This document shows, piece after piece, positions 19,015 through 28,494 of a DNA stretch of 64,000 nucleotides. The notes beneath the pieces were generated by a model. The model made no database searches. It saw nothing but the letters and a program-made list of their open reading frames with translations, and was not told the origin of the DNA. This DNA comes from JAAGZL01 sp050291725. GTDB lineage: Bacteria > Pseudomonadota > Gammaproteobacteria > Chromatiales > Chromatiaceae. Location: contig JBNKKH010000003.1 in assembly GCA_050291725.1 (NCBI GenBank), positions 1 to 64,000 on the forward strand, read 5' to 3'. How positions within the stretch are numbered: position 1 is the first letter of the stretch; each line of letters starts with the position of its first letter. A program made the position numbers and the translations under genes.

Positions 19015-21525
19015 GTGTCAGCAAAAACAACAACCTTATCCGCAGTTATGTGTGTTTCGCTGCTTGTTCCCATGGCTTTGAGCGCAAAAGCCAAATGGGA
19101 TTGTCGAGCCGGAGCGAATAACACTTGGGATTGCTCCAAAAGCGGCGAAGGAAAATCAAGCAATCCCATTGCCACAAGGACCAGCCCAAAGGCTGATCAA
19201 GAGGCAGTTACAACCACCCCAGCGTACGAGAGCTCGTTCGAGGCTAGCGAACAGACTGAGGCGGTCGGTGAGGCTGAAACATCTGCTGCTGTCGCGAATT
19301 ACTATGAGCCGGTAATTGGTCAAAGACAAATAGAGGCTGGCAATGCCATGCGCATTGACCGCGATCTAAATTGGGATCAGTGCGGCCCTTTGAACGACCC
19401 CGCTGAGAATGCCCCCAGATATAGCGGTGAAACCCAAATCACCTCTGATGCTGCGGATGTCTCACGTGAAAACAAACAGGCCATATTCTCTGGCAACGTT
19501 GAAGTGGTCAAAGATGATCAGTTACTGGAAGCAGACCACATCACCTACAACAACAGCAACGACACCATTGATATTAACGGCTCTGTCTACTATCAAAGCC
19601 CTGGACTACTAGTAAGCGGTGATTCAGCTAACATGAATATGGCTGATAATACCGGCCACATAAAGAATGCCCAGTACCGACTACCCAAGAGGCGAGCTCG
19701 AGGCAGTGCCTCCGAGGTAAACATCAAGGGACGCAACCAGAGCAGCTACAAAGACATCAAGTACACTACATGTCGTCCTGGAAACGAAGATTGGGTGTTG
19801 GAGGCTGGAAAGCTAGAAATCAATAAAGAGACAGGTGTTGGCGTAGCCCGTGATACAGTCTTCCGATTCAAAGGTATTCCATTCTTCTATCTGCCATATG
19901 CTAGCTTCCCAATTGATGACCGACGTAAATCAGGTTTCCTAGTACCCTCCTTTGGGAGTTCAGATAATACTGGAGCTGACATATCTACTCCATATTATAT
20001 CAATATCGCACCTAACATGGACGCTACAATTGTACCCCGCATGATGAGCAAACGCGGCTTAATGCTTGGTGGTGAATTCCGCTATCTAACCAAGAACTAC
20101 TATGGCGAAACCCAGATGGAAATCTTGCCAGATGACAAGGATAGGAAAAGCGGAGAAAACAGTACACGCGGCGCCTTCTCATACTATGGTAATGGCTACC
20201 TAGCCCCAAATTTACGGCTGTCGGCAGACATAAACTACGCCTCTGATGGCGACTATTTTGATGATATGGGTGACAGCCTGACGGAATCAAGCAGCAGATA
20301 TCTACTACGACGCGGAGACCTACACTACAGCGGAAACAGCTGGAGCATATTGGCCCGCGCCCAATACTACCAGACCTTGGATGAAACTATAGCAAGAGCC
20401 GACCGCCCATACGCACGGATGCCACAGATAAAATTTACATATAACAAGCCTAACCAAATTGGCAATCTTACGCTGCACCTGGACGCCGAGTATGTTTATT
20501 TTGACAAGGATGAGAGCGTCCGAGGACACCGCGTTGATTTCGAACCGGCTATAAGTTTACCTATACGCAACAGCTGGGGCTATATAACGCCAAAACTGGG
20601 AGTACGCCACACCAGTTATAATCTAAAAGATCAGACTGCCGGGATGTCTGACTCCCCCGACCGTACCACTGGCACCTTCAGTCTAGATAGTGGACTGTTT
20701 TTTGAAAAGGTGGGAGAGAACAATACCCACACTTTGGAACCACGCATGTTCTACCTCTACAACTCTGAAGAGAATCAGGATGAGTTACCAGTTTTTGATA
20801 CCGGCACATACGATTTCAGCTTCTACAACATGTTCCGTGAAAACCGCTTTAGCGGCGCAGACCGCGTCGGTGACGCAAATCAACTAGCCTTAGCCCTAAC
20901 CAGCCGTACTTTCGAAAATGATTCAGGCAAGGAGAGTTTCCGTTTTAGTATCGGCGAGATATTCTATTTTAAGGATCGCGAGGTACAGCTTCCGAGCTCT
21001 CCAGCCAGGGTTCTATCGGCATCTAACGACAGTAACTCCGCCCTCATAGGACAAGTAGCGTGGCAAATAAGTAACAACTGGAGCACCCAAGCCGACTTGG
21101 AATGGGACCACAACCGAGATAGAAACAAAACCTCTCAATCAGCTTTCCACCTTAGATACGATAACCAAAAGAAAACTTTGCTTAATCTAGGCTATCGCTA
21201 CGCTCGAGACTACGAAAATGATGGCGTACTGTTTGAACAAACAGATCTATCACTCCGCCTACCAATCACCTCGCACATAAATGCAGTTGGTCGTTGGGAC
21301 TACTCCCTACTACACGACCAGACCATGGAGTCATTTGCTGGGTTTGAATACAGCAACTGCTGCTGGGCCTTGCGCTTCGTAGGACGTCACTACGTTAATG
21401 ACTCTAATCTAGACGCTAATACTGCATTCTATCTGCAACTTGAGTTGACTGGATTGACCAGTATTGGTGATAAGGTAGATGAATTTCTTGAAGATAATAT
21501 TCTTGGATACACCAGAGCCGAATAA
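19015..21525 (+). CDS. lptD: LPS-assembly outer-membrane protein LptD
   Basis: LptD inserts LPS into the outer leaflet. A GTG at 19015 gives a clean signal peptide (MSAKTTTLSAVMCVSLLVPM..SAKA); a TTG at 18958 would add 19 residues before it. An N-terminal OstA/LptA-like domain (FSGNVEVVKDDQLLEADHITYN, about 140-240) precedes a 26-strand barrel domain. The cysteines needed for the interlocked disulfides are visible: WDC near the mature N terminus, YTTCRPGNEDW, and adjacent cysteines in EYSNCCWALRF. The gene begins the lptD-surA-pdxA run; surA starts 5 bases after its stop. Confidence 0.94.
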   Translation: MSAKTTTLSAVMCVSLLVPMALSAKAKWDCRAGANNTWDCSKSGEGKSSNPIATRTSPKADQEAVTTTPAYESSFEASEQTEAVGEAETSAAVANYYEPVIGQRQIEAGNAMRIDRDLNWDQCGPLNDPAENAPRYSGETQITSDAADVSRENKQAIFSGNVEVVKDDQLLEADHITYNNSNDTIDINGSVYYQSPGLLVSGDSANMNMADNTGHIKNAQYRLPKRRARGSASEVNIKGRNQSSYKDIKYTTCRPGNEDWVLEAGKLEINKETGVGVARDTVFRFKGIPFFYLPYASFPIDDRRKSGFLVPSFGSSDNTGADISTPYYINIAPNMDATIVPRMMSKRGLMLGGEFRYLTKNYYGETQMEILPDDKDRKSGENSTRGAFSYYGNGYLAPNLRLSADINYASDGDYFDDMGDSLTESSSRYLLRRGDLHYSGNSWSILARAQYYQTLDETIARADRPYARMPQIKFTYNKPNQIGNLTLHLDAEYVYFDKDESVRGHRVDFEPAISLPIRNSWGYITPKLGVRHTSYNLKDQTAGMSDSPDRTTGTFSLDSGLFFEKVGENNTHTLEPRMFYLYNSEENQDELPVFDTGTYDFSFYNMFRENRFSGADRVGDANQLALALTSRTFENDSGKESFRFSIGEIFYFKDREVQLPSSPARVLSASNDSNSALIGQVAWQISNNWSTQADLEWDHNRDRNKTSQSAFHLRYDNQKKTLLNLGYRYARDYENDGVLFEQTDLSLRLPITSHINAVGRWDYSLLHDQTMESFAGFEYSNCCWALRFVGRHYVNDSNLDANTAFYLQLELTGLTSIGDKVDEFLEDNILGYTRAE

Positions 21526-21530
21526 CCGCT

Positions 21531-22895
21531 ATGACTAGGCTTTTCACCCGCAACAACTGGAGTATGTTGCTGCTAACAATCACCCTAGCACTATGTAGCA
21601 CAGCAATTACAGCTAAGGTTCAGGATGTTGATCGCATTGTTGCGGTTGTGGACGACGAAGTAATAGTAAATAGCGAACTTCAAGAGAAGCTATCCCAAAT
21701 AGTGGCTCAGCTCAGAGCAAAGAAGGCTAAGCTCCCCGAAAAAAAGGTTTTGGAGCGCCAAGTTCTGGAACGCCTAATTTTAGAAAAAATACAGCTATCA
21801 GCCGCTGTCCGCTCAGGGGTAAATGTCAGCGAAGAGGTCCTAGCCCAGGCAATTAGCAATATTGCTCGTAAGAACAGAATGTCGCTCTCGGAGTTCCGTT
21901 CTGCCGTTGAGCGTAGCGGCCTGTCTTTCAACACATTCCGCACGCAACTGCGCAACCAAATCACTACTCAGCGTTTTATGTCCAAGGAGATGAGAAGTCG
22001 CGTCCACATAACTGAACGGGAAATAGACGCATACATAGCAAACGCCAAAGAGGTCGTACAAGCCCCGACCAAAACGAGAAAAACCAGAAAAACCGCATTC
22101 CACCTGTTCCATATACTTATATCCACCCCGGAAGGTGCATCCTCAACAGAGATACAGCGTGCAAAACGTAAGGCGCAGAAACTGGTAAAAAAACTGCGTG
22201 CCGGGGCAGATTTTCAGAACATCGCTCTCTCTGAATCAGATGGGCAACAGGCCCTGGAGGGGGGAGATCTCGGCTGGCGTTCAAGAAGCCAACTACCATC
22301 AATCTTTGCCAAAGTAGTGCCCAAGTTGGGCCGTGGCGCAATATCCGATCCAATTAGAAGCTCCAGCGGCTTCCACATAGTAAAAGTTGCAGACTATAAG
22401 GGCGGCAATGTAATTAAAGACAAGAAGAAATCGCCTATACTTGAACAGACCAAAGCCAGACATATACTAATCCGCACCAGCGAAATCACCTCTGACGATG
22501 ATGCCAAAACACGTCTGATGCAACTCAAGCAGCGCCTGGATGGGGGTGATGACTTCGCCGCCCTAGCCCGCTCCCACTCAGATGACCAGGCATCGTCCAT
22601 TAAAGGCGGAGAACTGGGATGGATCAACCCAGGCGATGTAGTGCCTGAATTTGAACAACAGATGCAGCAACTTGCGCCTAATGAGATTAGCGCACCTTTC
22701 AAAACTCAATTCGGATGGCATATTGTACAGGTCCTGGAGAGGCGTATGCATGATAGCTCGAGTGATATCAAACGCTCTCAGGCTAGAGAAGCCATTTTCA
22801 GACGCAAGGCGACAGAAGAGTCACAACTATTTTTGCGTCGACTGCGTGATGAGGCATATGTAGAAATCCACCTCGAAGATGACTCTTACCAATAG
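21531..22895 (+). CDS. surA: Periplasmic chaperone / peptidyl-prolyl isomerase SurA
   Basis: The 454-residue product has a signal peptide, then the SurA N-terminal chaperone domain (VDRIVAVVDDEVIVNSEL, about residues 35-165). Two parvulin domains follow: HLFHILISTPEG..GGDLGWRSRSQLPSIFA and RHILIRTSEI..GGELGWINPGDVVPEFE. SurA escorts outer-membrane proteins such as LptD and the porins encoded here to the BAM complex. It starts 5 bases after lptD. A lysine-rich insert (TKTRKTRKT) lies just before the first parvulin domain. Confidence 0.95.
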   Translation: MTRLFTRNNWSMLLLTITLALCSTAITAKVQDVDRIVAVVDDEVIVNSELQEKLSQIVAQLRAKKAKLPEKKVLERQVLERLILEKIQLSAAVRSGVNVSEEVLAQAISNIARKNRMSLSEFRSAVERSGLSFNTFRTQLRNQITTQRFMSKEMRSRVHITEREIDAYIANAKEVVQAPTKTRKTRKTAFHLFHILISTPEGASSTEIQRAKRKAQKLVKKLRAGADFQNIALSESDGQQALEGGDLGWRSRSQLPSIFAKVVPKLGRGAISDPIRSSSGFHIVKVADYKGGNVIKDKKKSPILEQTKARHILIRTSEITSDDDAKTRLMQLKQRLDGGDDFAALARSHSDDQASSIKGGELGWINPGDVVPEFEQQMQQLAPNEISAPFKTQFGWHIVQVLERRMHDSSSDIKRSQAREAIFRRKATEESQLFLRRLRDEAYVEIHLEDDSYQ

Positions 22896-22943
22896 TAGCG
22901 TTGTCCACAATCTAAGTGGGGCCAGTTCCAGCCTGATTATGAT

Positions 22944-23933
22944 ATGAGCATTGAAGCTGTCAGAATCGCTTTCACCCCCGGAGAGCCCGCTGGTATCGGA
23001 CCAGATCTATGTGTACAACTGGCTCAACAAACTAGAACAAGCAACCTTGTAGTTGTTGCTGATCCTGATCTACTAACCAAGCGCGCCAAGCGGCTCGGAC
23101 TACGCTTAAAAATAGAACAATTTAATCCTTCTGCACCTGCTGTTACAGCAGAGCCAGGAAAGCTCTGCGTACTTCCTATCCCTCTGGCAACCAACTCTGA
23201 ACCAGGAGAGTTAGTCCCTGACAACGCCGACTATGTACTAGAGTGTCTGCGCCAAGCCACCCATGGCTGTATGGATGGAACCTTTCACGCCCTAGTTACT
23301 GGCCCGGTACATAAAGGGGTAATAAATGATGCCGGAATACCCTTTACCGGACATACTGAATTCCTAGCAGAACTGACCAATGGTGATCCGGTAATGATGC
23401 TAGCTACTGCAGGACTGAGGGTCGCCCTAGCGACCACTCATCTTCCTCTGTCAGAGGTAAGCAAGGCTATAACAGCTTCGCTCTTGGAAAGGGTAGTCCG
23501 TACCCTAAACACTGACCTAACACAGAGATTTGGCATCGACCACCCAAGTATCCTAGTTTGCGGCCTCAACCCTCATGCAGGAGAAGGAGGACATATGGGA
23601 TCAGAAGAGATTGAGGTCATCTCGCCGCTGTTGGAACAGCTGCGCCAAGAGGGGATGCAACTACAGGGCCCACTACCAGCCGACACCCTGTTTACACCCC
23701 ACTACCTGGAACAGGCAGATGCTGTACTGGCCATGTACCATGATCAGGGCCTGCCGGTGCTAAAATACAAAGGGTTTGGTAAAGCGGTAAATATAACCTT
23801 GGGCCTACCAATAATTCGCACTTCGGTGGATCATGGCACAGCCCTGGACCTGGCGGGGACAGGCAAGGCTAACCCTGGCAGCCTAGAAGTTGCATTGAAT
23901 ACGGCTGTGGAGATGGCGCTATATAGCCGCTAA
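22944..23933 (+). CDS. pdxA: 4-hydroxythreonine-4-phosphate dehydrogenase
   Basis: The 329-residue enzyme oxidises 4-phosphohydroxy-L-threonine in pyridoxal 5'-phosphate synthesis. Motifs are FTPGEPAGIGPDL, VTGPVHKGVINDAGIPFTGHTEFLA (metal-binding His), GLNPHAGEGGHMGSEE, AMYHDQGLPVLKYKGFG and IIRTSVDHGTALDLAG. It follows surA as in E. coli. The genes ksgA and apaG that normally come next are not present. Its stop overlaps by four bases the 3' end of the convergent ankyrin gene. Confidence 0.96.
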   Translation: MSIEAVRIAFTPGEPAGIGPDLCVQLAQQTRTSNLVVVADPDLLTKRAKRLGLRLKIEQFNPSAPAVTAEPGKLCVLPIPLATNSEPGELVPDNADYVLECLRQATHGCMDGTFHALVTGPVHKGVINDAGIPFTGHTEFLAELTNGDPVMMLATAGLRVALATTHLPLSEVSKAITASLLERVVRTLNTDLTQRFGIDHPSILVCGLNPHAGEGGHMGSEEIEVISPLLEQLRQEGMQLQGPLPADTLFTPHYLEQADAVLAMYHDQGLPVLKYKGFGKAVNITLGLPIIRTSVDHGTALDLAGTGKANPGSLEVALNTAVEMALYSR

Positions 23934-24373
23934 GACGCACCAGCATCCTGCAACAACTTTAGCACGCCCTGATGCTTGCCCTTCTCGGCCCGTTGCACAG
24001 CAGTAACTCCGGCCTTATTCTTTAGGTTAAGATCAGCACCGGCCTGAATCAAAGCCTTTACCGCAGCTCCGTGACCAAAGGCGGCAGCCTCCATGACAGC
24101 ACTAGCGCCTGTCCCGTCTACCGCATTCACATCGGCGCCAGCAGCCAGAAGAGCCTTTACCGTGTGTGTATTGCCGTTGAAAGCAGCCATCACCAGAGCC
24201 GGACGACCGGACCCATTCTTGGCATTGGCATCTACCCCTTGCGCCAGAACCTTTTGCACCATAACCACATCGCCATCAGTAGCTGCAGCTAGCAGCAATG
24301 GACTCATGTCTGCCGCCCATAGAGACGAACAAGCCGTCAATAAAGCGAAATAAATCAGAAAGATAGGTTTCAT
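23930..24373 (-). CDS. Small exported ankyrin-repeat protein
   Basis: The 147-residue protein has a signal sequence (IFLIYFALLTACSS). LTAC fits a lipobox with C15, though cleavage after LWA is also possible. About three and a half ankyrin repeats follow: SPLLLAAATDGDVVMVQKVL, RPALVMAAFNGNTHTVKALL, SAVMEAAAFGHGAAVKALI and a final partial repeat. Exported ankyrin proteins of this size are often protein-binding modules; no enzymatic role is suggested. It occupies, in reverse orientation, the place where ksgA-apaG usually lie between pdxA and apaH. Confidence 0.82.
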   Translation of the reverse strand: MKPIFLIYFALLTACSSLWAADMSPLLLAAATDGDVVMVQKVLAQGVDANAKNGSGRPALVMAAFNGNTHTVKALLAAGADVNAVDGTGASAVMEAAAFGHGAAVKALIQAGADLNLKNKAGVTAVQRAEKGKHQGVLKLLQDAGAS

Positions 24374-24554
24374 ATAATCACCCTGATATCAACACTCTTT
24401 CCATATATATCGACAGAAAACTCCAAAACCTGAATAGACTTGCAATTGATCTACTCTCCCGATAATGTTTCGCAGCATGATGATGTTGAATATTAAGTCC
24501 TCCACACTGTAACCGTATGCTCCCAGACAAACTAAATCCAGGAAACCTATAGAC

Positions 24555-25400
24555 ATGGCCGTGTACGCTATTGGTGATGTGCAGGGCTGCTATACCCAGC
24601 TACGCCATCTACTCGACCGTTTAGAATTCAACTCGGAGCATGACAAGCTATGGTTCGCCGGAGATCTGGTAAACCGGGGACCAGACTCGCTCAAAGTACT
24701 ACGTTTTGTAAAAGGGCTGGGGAAAAGCGCCAAATGCGTACTGGGCAATCACGACCTACACCTGCTAGCCCTATCCGAGTCGATAGATAAACACAAAGAT
24801 CCCAACAACACCCTGGACCAAGTTCTAAATGCCCCAGACCGGGATGAGCTTCTGCACTGGCTGCGGCATCGCCCACTGATGCATCACAGTAAAAAACGCA
24901 AGTTCAGTATCATTCATGCCGGCCTGCCACCACAGTGGGATATTCCCACCGCCATGCAGTGCGCCGCCGAGCTGGAGTCAGTACTCCAGGGAGACTCCTA
25001 CAAAGAGTATCTAAGTAATATGTATGGCAACCTGCCTGACCGCTGGGACCCTGAACTTAAGGGCATGGAGCGGTTACGTTTTATCACCAACTGTTTCACC
25101 CGACTACGCTACTGCAATCCAGACGGCTCTATATCACTGAAAGAGAGCTGCGCCCCAGGTAATCAAGATCCATCTCTAACCCCGTGGTATGCAGTACCGG
25201 ATCGCGCCAGCACGGGAGAACGCATACTATTTGGACACTGGTCCACCCTGGGTTTTGGTAGACATGGCGATACATGGTCCCTGGACAGCGGCTGTCTCTG
25301 GGGTGGAACGCTTACGGCTCTGCGCATTAGAAAGCGTAAGCAGCCAAAGCCGTTTCAGCTTAACTGCCCCAACACCGTACAACCCAAAGAGCACACATAA
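24555..25400 (+). CDS. apaH: Symmetrical bis(5'-nucleosyl)-tetraphosphatase
   Basis: The 281-residue metallophosphatase splits Ap4A to two ADP. Metal-binding blocks are YAIGDVQGCYTQL, FAGDLVNRGPDSL, LGNHDLHLLA and IIHAGLPPQWD, followed by ILFGHWSTLGF. Length and order match E. coli ApaH. Its usual upstream partners ksgA and apaG are missing here; a 181-base gap after the divergent ankyrin gene must contain its promoter. The DUF6524-type gene follows after 24 bases. Confidence 0.96.
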   Translation: MAVYAIGDVQGCYTQLRHLLDRLEFNSEHDKLWFAGDLVNRGPDSLKVLRFVKGLGKSAKCVLGNHDLHLLALSESIDKHKDPNNTLDQVLNAPDRDELLHWLRHRPLMHHSKKRKFSIIHAGLPPQWDIPTAMQCAAELESVLQGDSYKEYLSNMYGNLPDRWDPELKGMERLRFITNCFTRLRYCNPDGSISLKESCAPGNQDPSLTPWYAVPDRASTGERILFGHWSTLGFGRHGDTWSLDSGCLWGGTLTALRIRKRKQPKPFQLNCPNTVQPKEHT

Positions 25401-25424
25401 CCGGATCTGTTGCTGGAGAAACAT

Positions 25425-25850
25425 ATGGCCAACTCATCATCTTTCAGCTGGAGCGGATTTCTACTTAGAGTACTGGTCGCCCTGATATTAGTATTTGCCT
25501 CATACAATCCAGAGGGCTACTCCTACTACCACTGGGCTCTACAGGAGTTTAGCCAATTCGACGTATTGAAGGCCTTTGTTGGCGTGGTTCTGCTCATTGG
25601 CTGGACCATACTGCTGCGTGCAACCTTCAAATCCCTTGGCCCCTTTGGCATTATCCTGGCTCTGGCATTTTTCGGGCTGCTAATCTGGCTGATACTGGAT
25701 TGGCTGGCTATAGCCACTGATAGCTCCAAGGTTCTCAGCTACGTTGCCGAGTTGGCAATAGCCGGTATCCTGGGCGCTGGGGTATCCTGGTCACACATCC
25801 GCAGACGTATCACCGGACAGCTGGATACAGGGGATGTCTCAGACGCGTGA
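25425..25850 (+). CDS. DUF6524-type integral membrane protein
   Basis: The 141-residue product has four predicted membrane segments: FLLRVLVALILVFASYNP, FVGVVLLIGWTILLRA, PFGIILALAFFGLLIWLIL and VAELAIAGILGAGVSW. It ends in an arginine-rich cytoplasmic tail. YNPEGYSYYHW is a mark of this uncharacterised family. The ATG at 25425 has GGAGA six bases upstream and is preferred over a TTG at 25410. It follows apaH closely and its last bases overlap the end of convergent folA. Function unknown. Confidence 0.78.
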   Translation: MANSSSFSWSGFLLRVLVALILVFASYNPEGYSYYHWALQEFSQFDVLKAFVGVVLLIGWTILLRATFKSLGPFGIILALAFFGLLIWLILDWLAIATDSSKVLSYVAELAIAGILGAGVSWSHIRRRITGQLDTGDVSDA

Positions 25851-26342
25851 CAGGGTGATAAAGCTATAGGCGTAGGGATTTTTATCGTCGCTGGGATGAC
25901 GCTCCCTTGCCGTCTCCTGCCACTGACTTTGATCATACTCTGGAAACAGGGTATCTCCCTCTACCTTACTCTCTACCAGAGTCAGATAGATACGGTCGGC
26001 CAGTGGCAGAGCCTGACTATAGAGCATAGCGCCCCCCACTATCATCACCTCTGGCGCATCTCCTGATGCCTGAATAGCCTGCTCTAAAGAGTGAACAACA
26101 GTACAGCCATCCGCCACATAGTCTGGATTAGCGGTTATGACGACATGAGGTCGTTGCGGCAGCTTCCCTGGCAGCGACTCCCAGGTCTTGCGCCCCATGA
26201 CAATCGGCTTACCAATAGTCATGGCCTTGAAGTGCTGTAGATCGGCAGGCAGATGCCAGGGCAGCGAGTTCTCGCAGCCAATCACCCGGTTTTCCGCCAT
26301 GGCCACAATTATAGATATAACTGGCTTGTATTGATTCATCAA
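25839..26342 (-). CDS. folA: Dihydrofolate reductase
   Basis: The 167-residue enzyme reduces dihydrofolate with NADPH. Motifs are IIVAMAENRVIGCENSLPWHLPADL (Trp and Asp of the substrate site), MGRKTWESLPGKLPQRPHVVIT, VMIVGGAMLYSQAL and YLTLVESKVEGDTLFPEYD. Its start overlaps the thyA stop by four bases, so it is the last gene of lgt-thyA-folA. It regenerates the tetrahydrofolate used up by ThyA. Confidence 0.96.
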   Translation of the reverse strand: MMNQYKPVISIIVAMAENRVIGCENSLPWHLPADLQHFKAMTIGKPIVMGRKTWESLPGKLPQRPHVVITANPDYVADGCTVVHSLEQAIQASGDAPEVMIVGGAMLYSQALPLADRIYLTLVESKVEGDTLFPEYDQSQWQETARERHPSDDKNPYAYSFITLSRV

Positions 26343-27133
26343 ACTGCAACCGGAGCCTTGATATGGGAATGGGCCTCGTAACCTACCAGCTCAAAATCAT
26401 CATAGCTAAAATCAAATACTGAGCTTACATCCGGATTCAACCTCATCCTAGGCAGAGGCAGAGGCTCCCGTGCCAACTGGGTCTCCACCTGGTCTAGATG
26501 ATTAGAGTAGAGATGGGCATCACCAAATGTATGCACAAACTCACCCGGCTCCAGTCCGCACTCCCGGGCCACCATCAGTGTAAGCAGCGCATAGGAGGCA
26601 ATATTGAACGGCACCCCCAGAAAGATATCAGCGCTGCGCTGGTAGAGCTGGCAAGATAGCTTACCCTCAGCCACGTAGAACTGAAACAGGCAGTGACAAG
26701 GCGGCAATGCCATCTGGTCCACACAGGCCGGGTTCCAGGCGCTAACCATCAGGCGACGCGAATCTGGGTTGTTTTTAATCTGTTCCAGCAGCAGTTTTAT
26801 CTGATCTATACTTTCCCCATTCGGGGCGGGCCATGAGCGCCACTGATAGCCGTAAACTGGCCCCAGGTCTCCATTCTCATCCGCCCACTCATCCCAGATG
26901 CTTACTCCATTGTCATGCAGATACTTGATATTGGTATCACCCTGGAGAAACCAGAGTAGCTCATGGATGATGGAGCGCAGATGCAGCTTTTTAGTAGTCA
27001 CCACCGGAAACCCCTTGGCCAAATCAAAGCGCATCTGATAACCAAACAGGCTTATAGTCCCGGTGCCGGTACGATCCTCTTTACGGCTGCCGTTATCACG
27101 CACATGACGCATTAAATCCAGATATTGCTGCAT
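26339..27133 (-). CDS. thyA: Thymidylate synthase
   Basis: The 264-residue product has the length of E. coli ThyA (264). It shows MRHVRDNGSRKEDRTGTGTISLFGYQMRFDL, the catalytic cysteine in MALPPCHCLFQFYV, QLYQRSADIFLGVPFNIASYALL and THTFGDAHLYSNHLDQ-type C-terminal motifs. It methylates dUMP using methylene-THF and yields dihydrofolate, recycled by FolA directly downstream with a four-base overlap. lgt lies 3 bases upstream. Confidence 0.97.
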   Translation of the reverse strand: MQQYLDLMRHVRDNGSRKEDRTGTGTISLFGYQMRFDLAKGFPVVTTKKLHLRSIIHELLWFLQGDTNIKYLHDNGVSIWDEWADENGDLGPVYGYQWRSWPAPNGESIDQIKLLLEQIKNNPDSRRLMVSAWNPACVDQMALPPCHCLFQFYVAEGKLSCQLYQRSADIFLGVPFNIASYALLTLMVARECGLEPGEFVHTFGDAHLYSNHLDQVETQLAREPLPLPRMRLNPDVSSVFDFSYDDFELVGYEAHSHIKAPVAV

Positions 27134-27136
27134 ACT

Positions 27137-27988
27137 CTATTTATCTCTCTTGTAAGCCACGACCACCAGCGCTGCCCCAGCGGCCAGCATGGGCAAGGTT
27201 AGCAACTGCCCCATAGTAAACCATCCAAACGCCAGATAACCGATATGGGCATCTGGCATACGCACAAACTCTACCGCAAAACGAAACAGTCCGTAACCAA
27301 ATAGGAACAATCCTGAGACAGCCATCAATGGCCGAGGGCGTATGGAGTAGATCCATAAGATCAGAAACAGCAACAGCCCTTCCAGTCCGGCCTCATACAG
27401 TTGGCTCGGATGCAGTGGCTGGCTAAAGCCTAAATGGCTTCCATTGCATGCACCCGGAAAGCGTTCGCATGATAACTGCATAGCCCAAGGCAGGTTGCTC
27501 GATTTCCCCCAGAGCTCTCCATTGATAAAGTTGCCAATCCGACCAGCAAGCAGTCCCACTGGAACCATGGGTGCGATAAAATCGGTTAGTTGAAAAAAGC
27601 TCCGATCGATACGACGACCAAATAGCCACATAGCAACCAACACACCTATCAACCCGCCGTGAAAGGACATGCCGCCATCGTTTATTTTAAACAGATATAA
27701 CGGATCAGCCAGAAACTGAGGAAAGCCATAGAACAACACATAGCCGACCCGTCCGCCAAGGATAACCCCCAAGGCACCATAGAAGATGAGATCATCTACA
27801 CGCTCTGGTGTCTCACGCAAACCAATTCTGTCTGCGCGGTAGCGCATCAACAGCCAACTAATTACAAATCCTACAAGGTAGGTAGCGCCGTACCAATGGA
27901 CATTAATAGGGCCAACAGAGCCGATCCAATAAACATCAAACGGGCCTAAGGAAAATATAACCGGATCTATATCTGGGTAAGACAACAT
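27137..27988 (-). CDS. lgt: Prolipoprotein diacylglyceryl transferase
   Basis: This membrane enzyme moves diacylglycerol from phosphatidylglycerol to the lipobox cysteine of prolipoproteins. From the ATG at 27988 the protein is 283 residues and begins MLSYPDIDPVIFSLGPF, as relatives do; a TTG at 28033 would add 15 unconserved residues. Seven hydrophobic segments are visible, with GGRVGYVLFYG, MSFHGGLIGV (essential His) and the Lgt signature GRIGNFINGELWGK. First gene of lgt-thyA-folA. Confidence 0.95.
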   Translation of the reverse strand: MLSYPDIDPVIFSLGPFDVYWIGSVGPINVHWYGATYLVGFVISWLLMRYRADRIGLRETPERVDDLIFYGALGVILGGRVGYVLFYGFPQFLADPLYLFKINDGGMSFHGGLIGVLVAMWLFGRRIDRSFFQLTDFIAPMVPVGLLAGRIGNFINGELWGKSSNLPWAMQLSCERFPGACNGSHLGFSQPLHPSQLYEAGLEGLLLFLILWIYSIRPRPLMAVSGLFLFGYGLFRFAVEFVRMPDAHIGYLAFGWFTMGQLLTLPMLAAGAALVVVAYKRDK

Positions 27989-28113
27989 GGGTGCATATCT
28001 TACCATCCTGCCCAGGTTATGGGAGTCTAACAATAGAAAAATATGCGCTAAAGATATCTCAGCAGGTGCCGCTATCTATCTCAGAATGTCACCTGATAGG
28101 GACGGTTAACACC

Positions 28114-28488
28114 ATGATCCAACCACAAGATCAAACAACAAAAAGTTCTCTGGGACAGCGCATGCGTATGCGTCGTCAACAGAAAGGGTGGACCCAGGAG
28201 CAACTGGCACGACAGGCTGGGACCAACCAGGCAGTAATCCAGAAAATAGAGAACGGGAAAAGCCTTAGGCCACGTAAAATCAACGAGATAGCAGAGGTTC
28301 TTGGGGTTAACCCGGCCTGGCTAATGTTTGGGGATGAAGCCGAGAACGGCCTGAGTCCAGACGCCGTTGCCCTAGCCGAAGAGTGGTCACAACTAACGGA
28401 ACCGCATCGCAGCAGAATCCAGAGAGAGATCCACAATCTAAGCCAGAGAAGCTGGGAATTAAGTTCCTCTCACCGTAGAATCGGATAA
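28114..28488 (+). CDS. XRE/Cro-family helix-turn-helix regulator
   Basis: The 124-residue protein has one HTH_3 domain at about residues 12-70: LGQRMRMRRQQKGWTQEQLA, RQAGTNQAVIQKIENGKSLRP, KINEIAEVLGVNPAWLMFGD. The C-terminal about 50 residues are charged, without a recognised ligand or peptidase domain. The ATG at 28114 starts right before the domain; extending the frame to 27991 adds 41 unlikely residues that overlap lgt. No toxin or phage gene is next to it, so the target is unknown. A perfect 13-bp hairpin follows its stop. Confidence 0.82.
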   Translation: MIQPQDQTTKSSLGQRMRMRRQQKGWTQEQLARQAGTNQAVIQKIENGKSLRPRKINEIAEVLGVNPAWLMFGDEAENGLSPDAVALAEEWSQLTEPHRSRIQREIHNLSQRSWELSSSHRRIG

Positions 28489-28494
28489 TACTCA

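Noticed and set aside
28114..28488. XRE gene as antitoxin of a toxin-antitoxin pair
   Set aside because: No small partner gene lies on either side; lgt and the DUF4139 gene are in other orientations and well defined.
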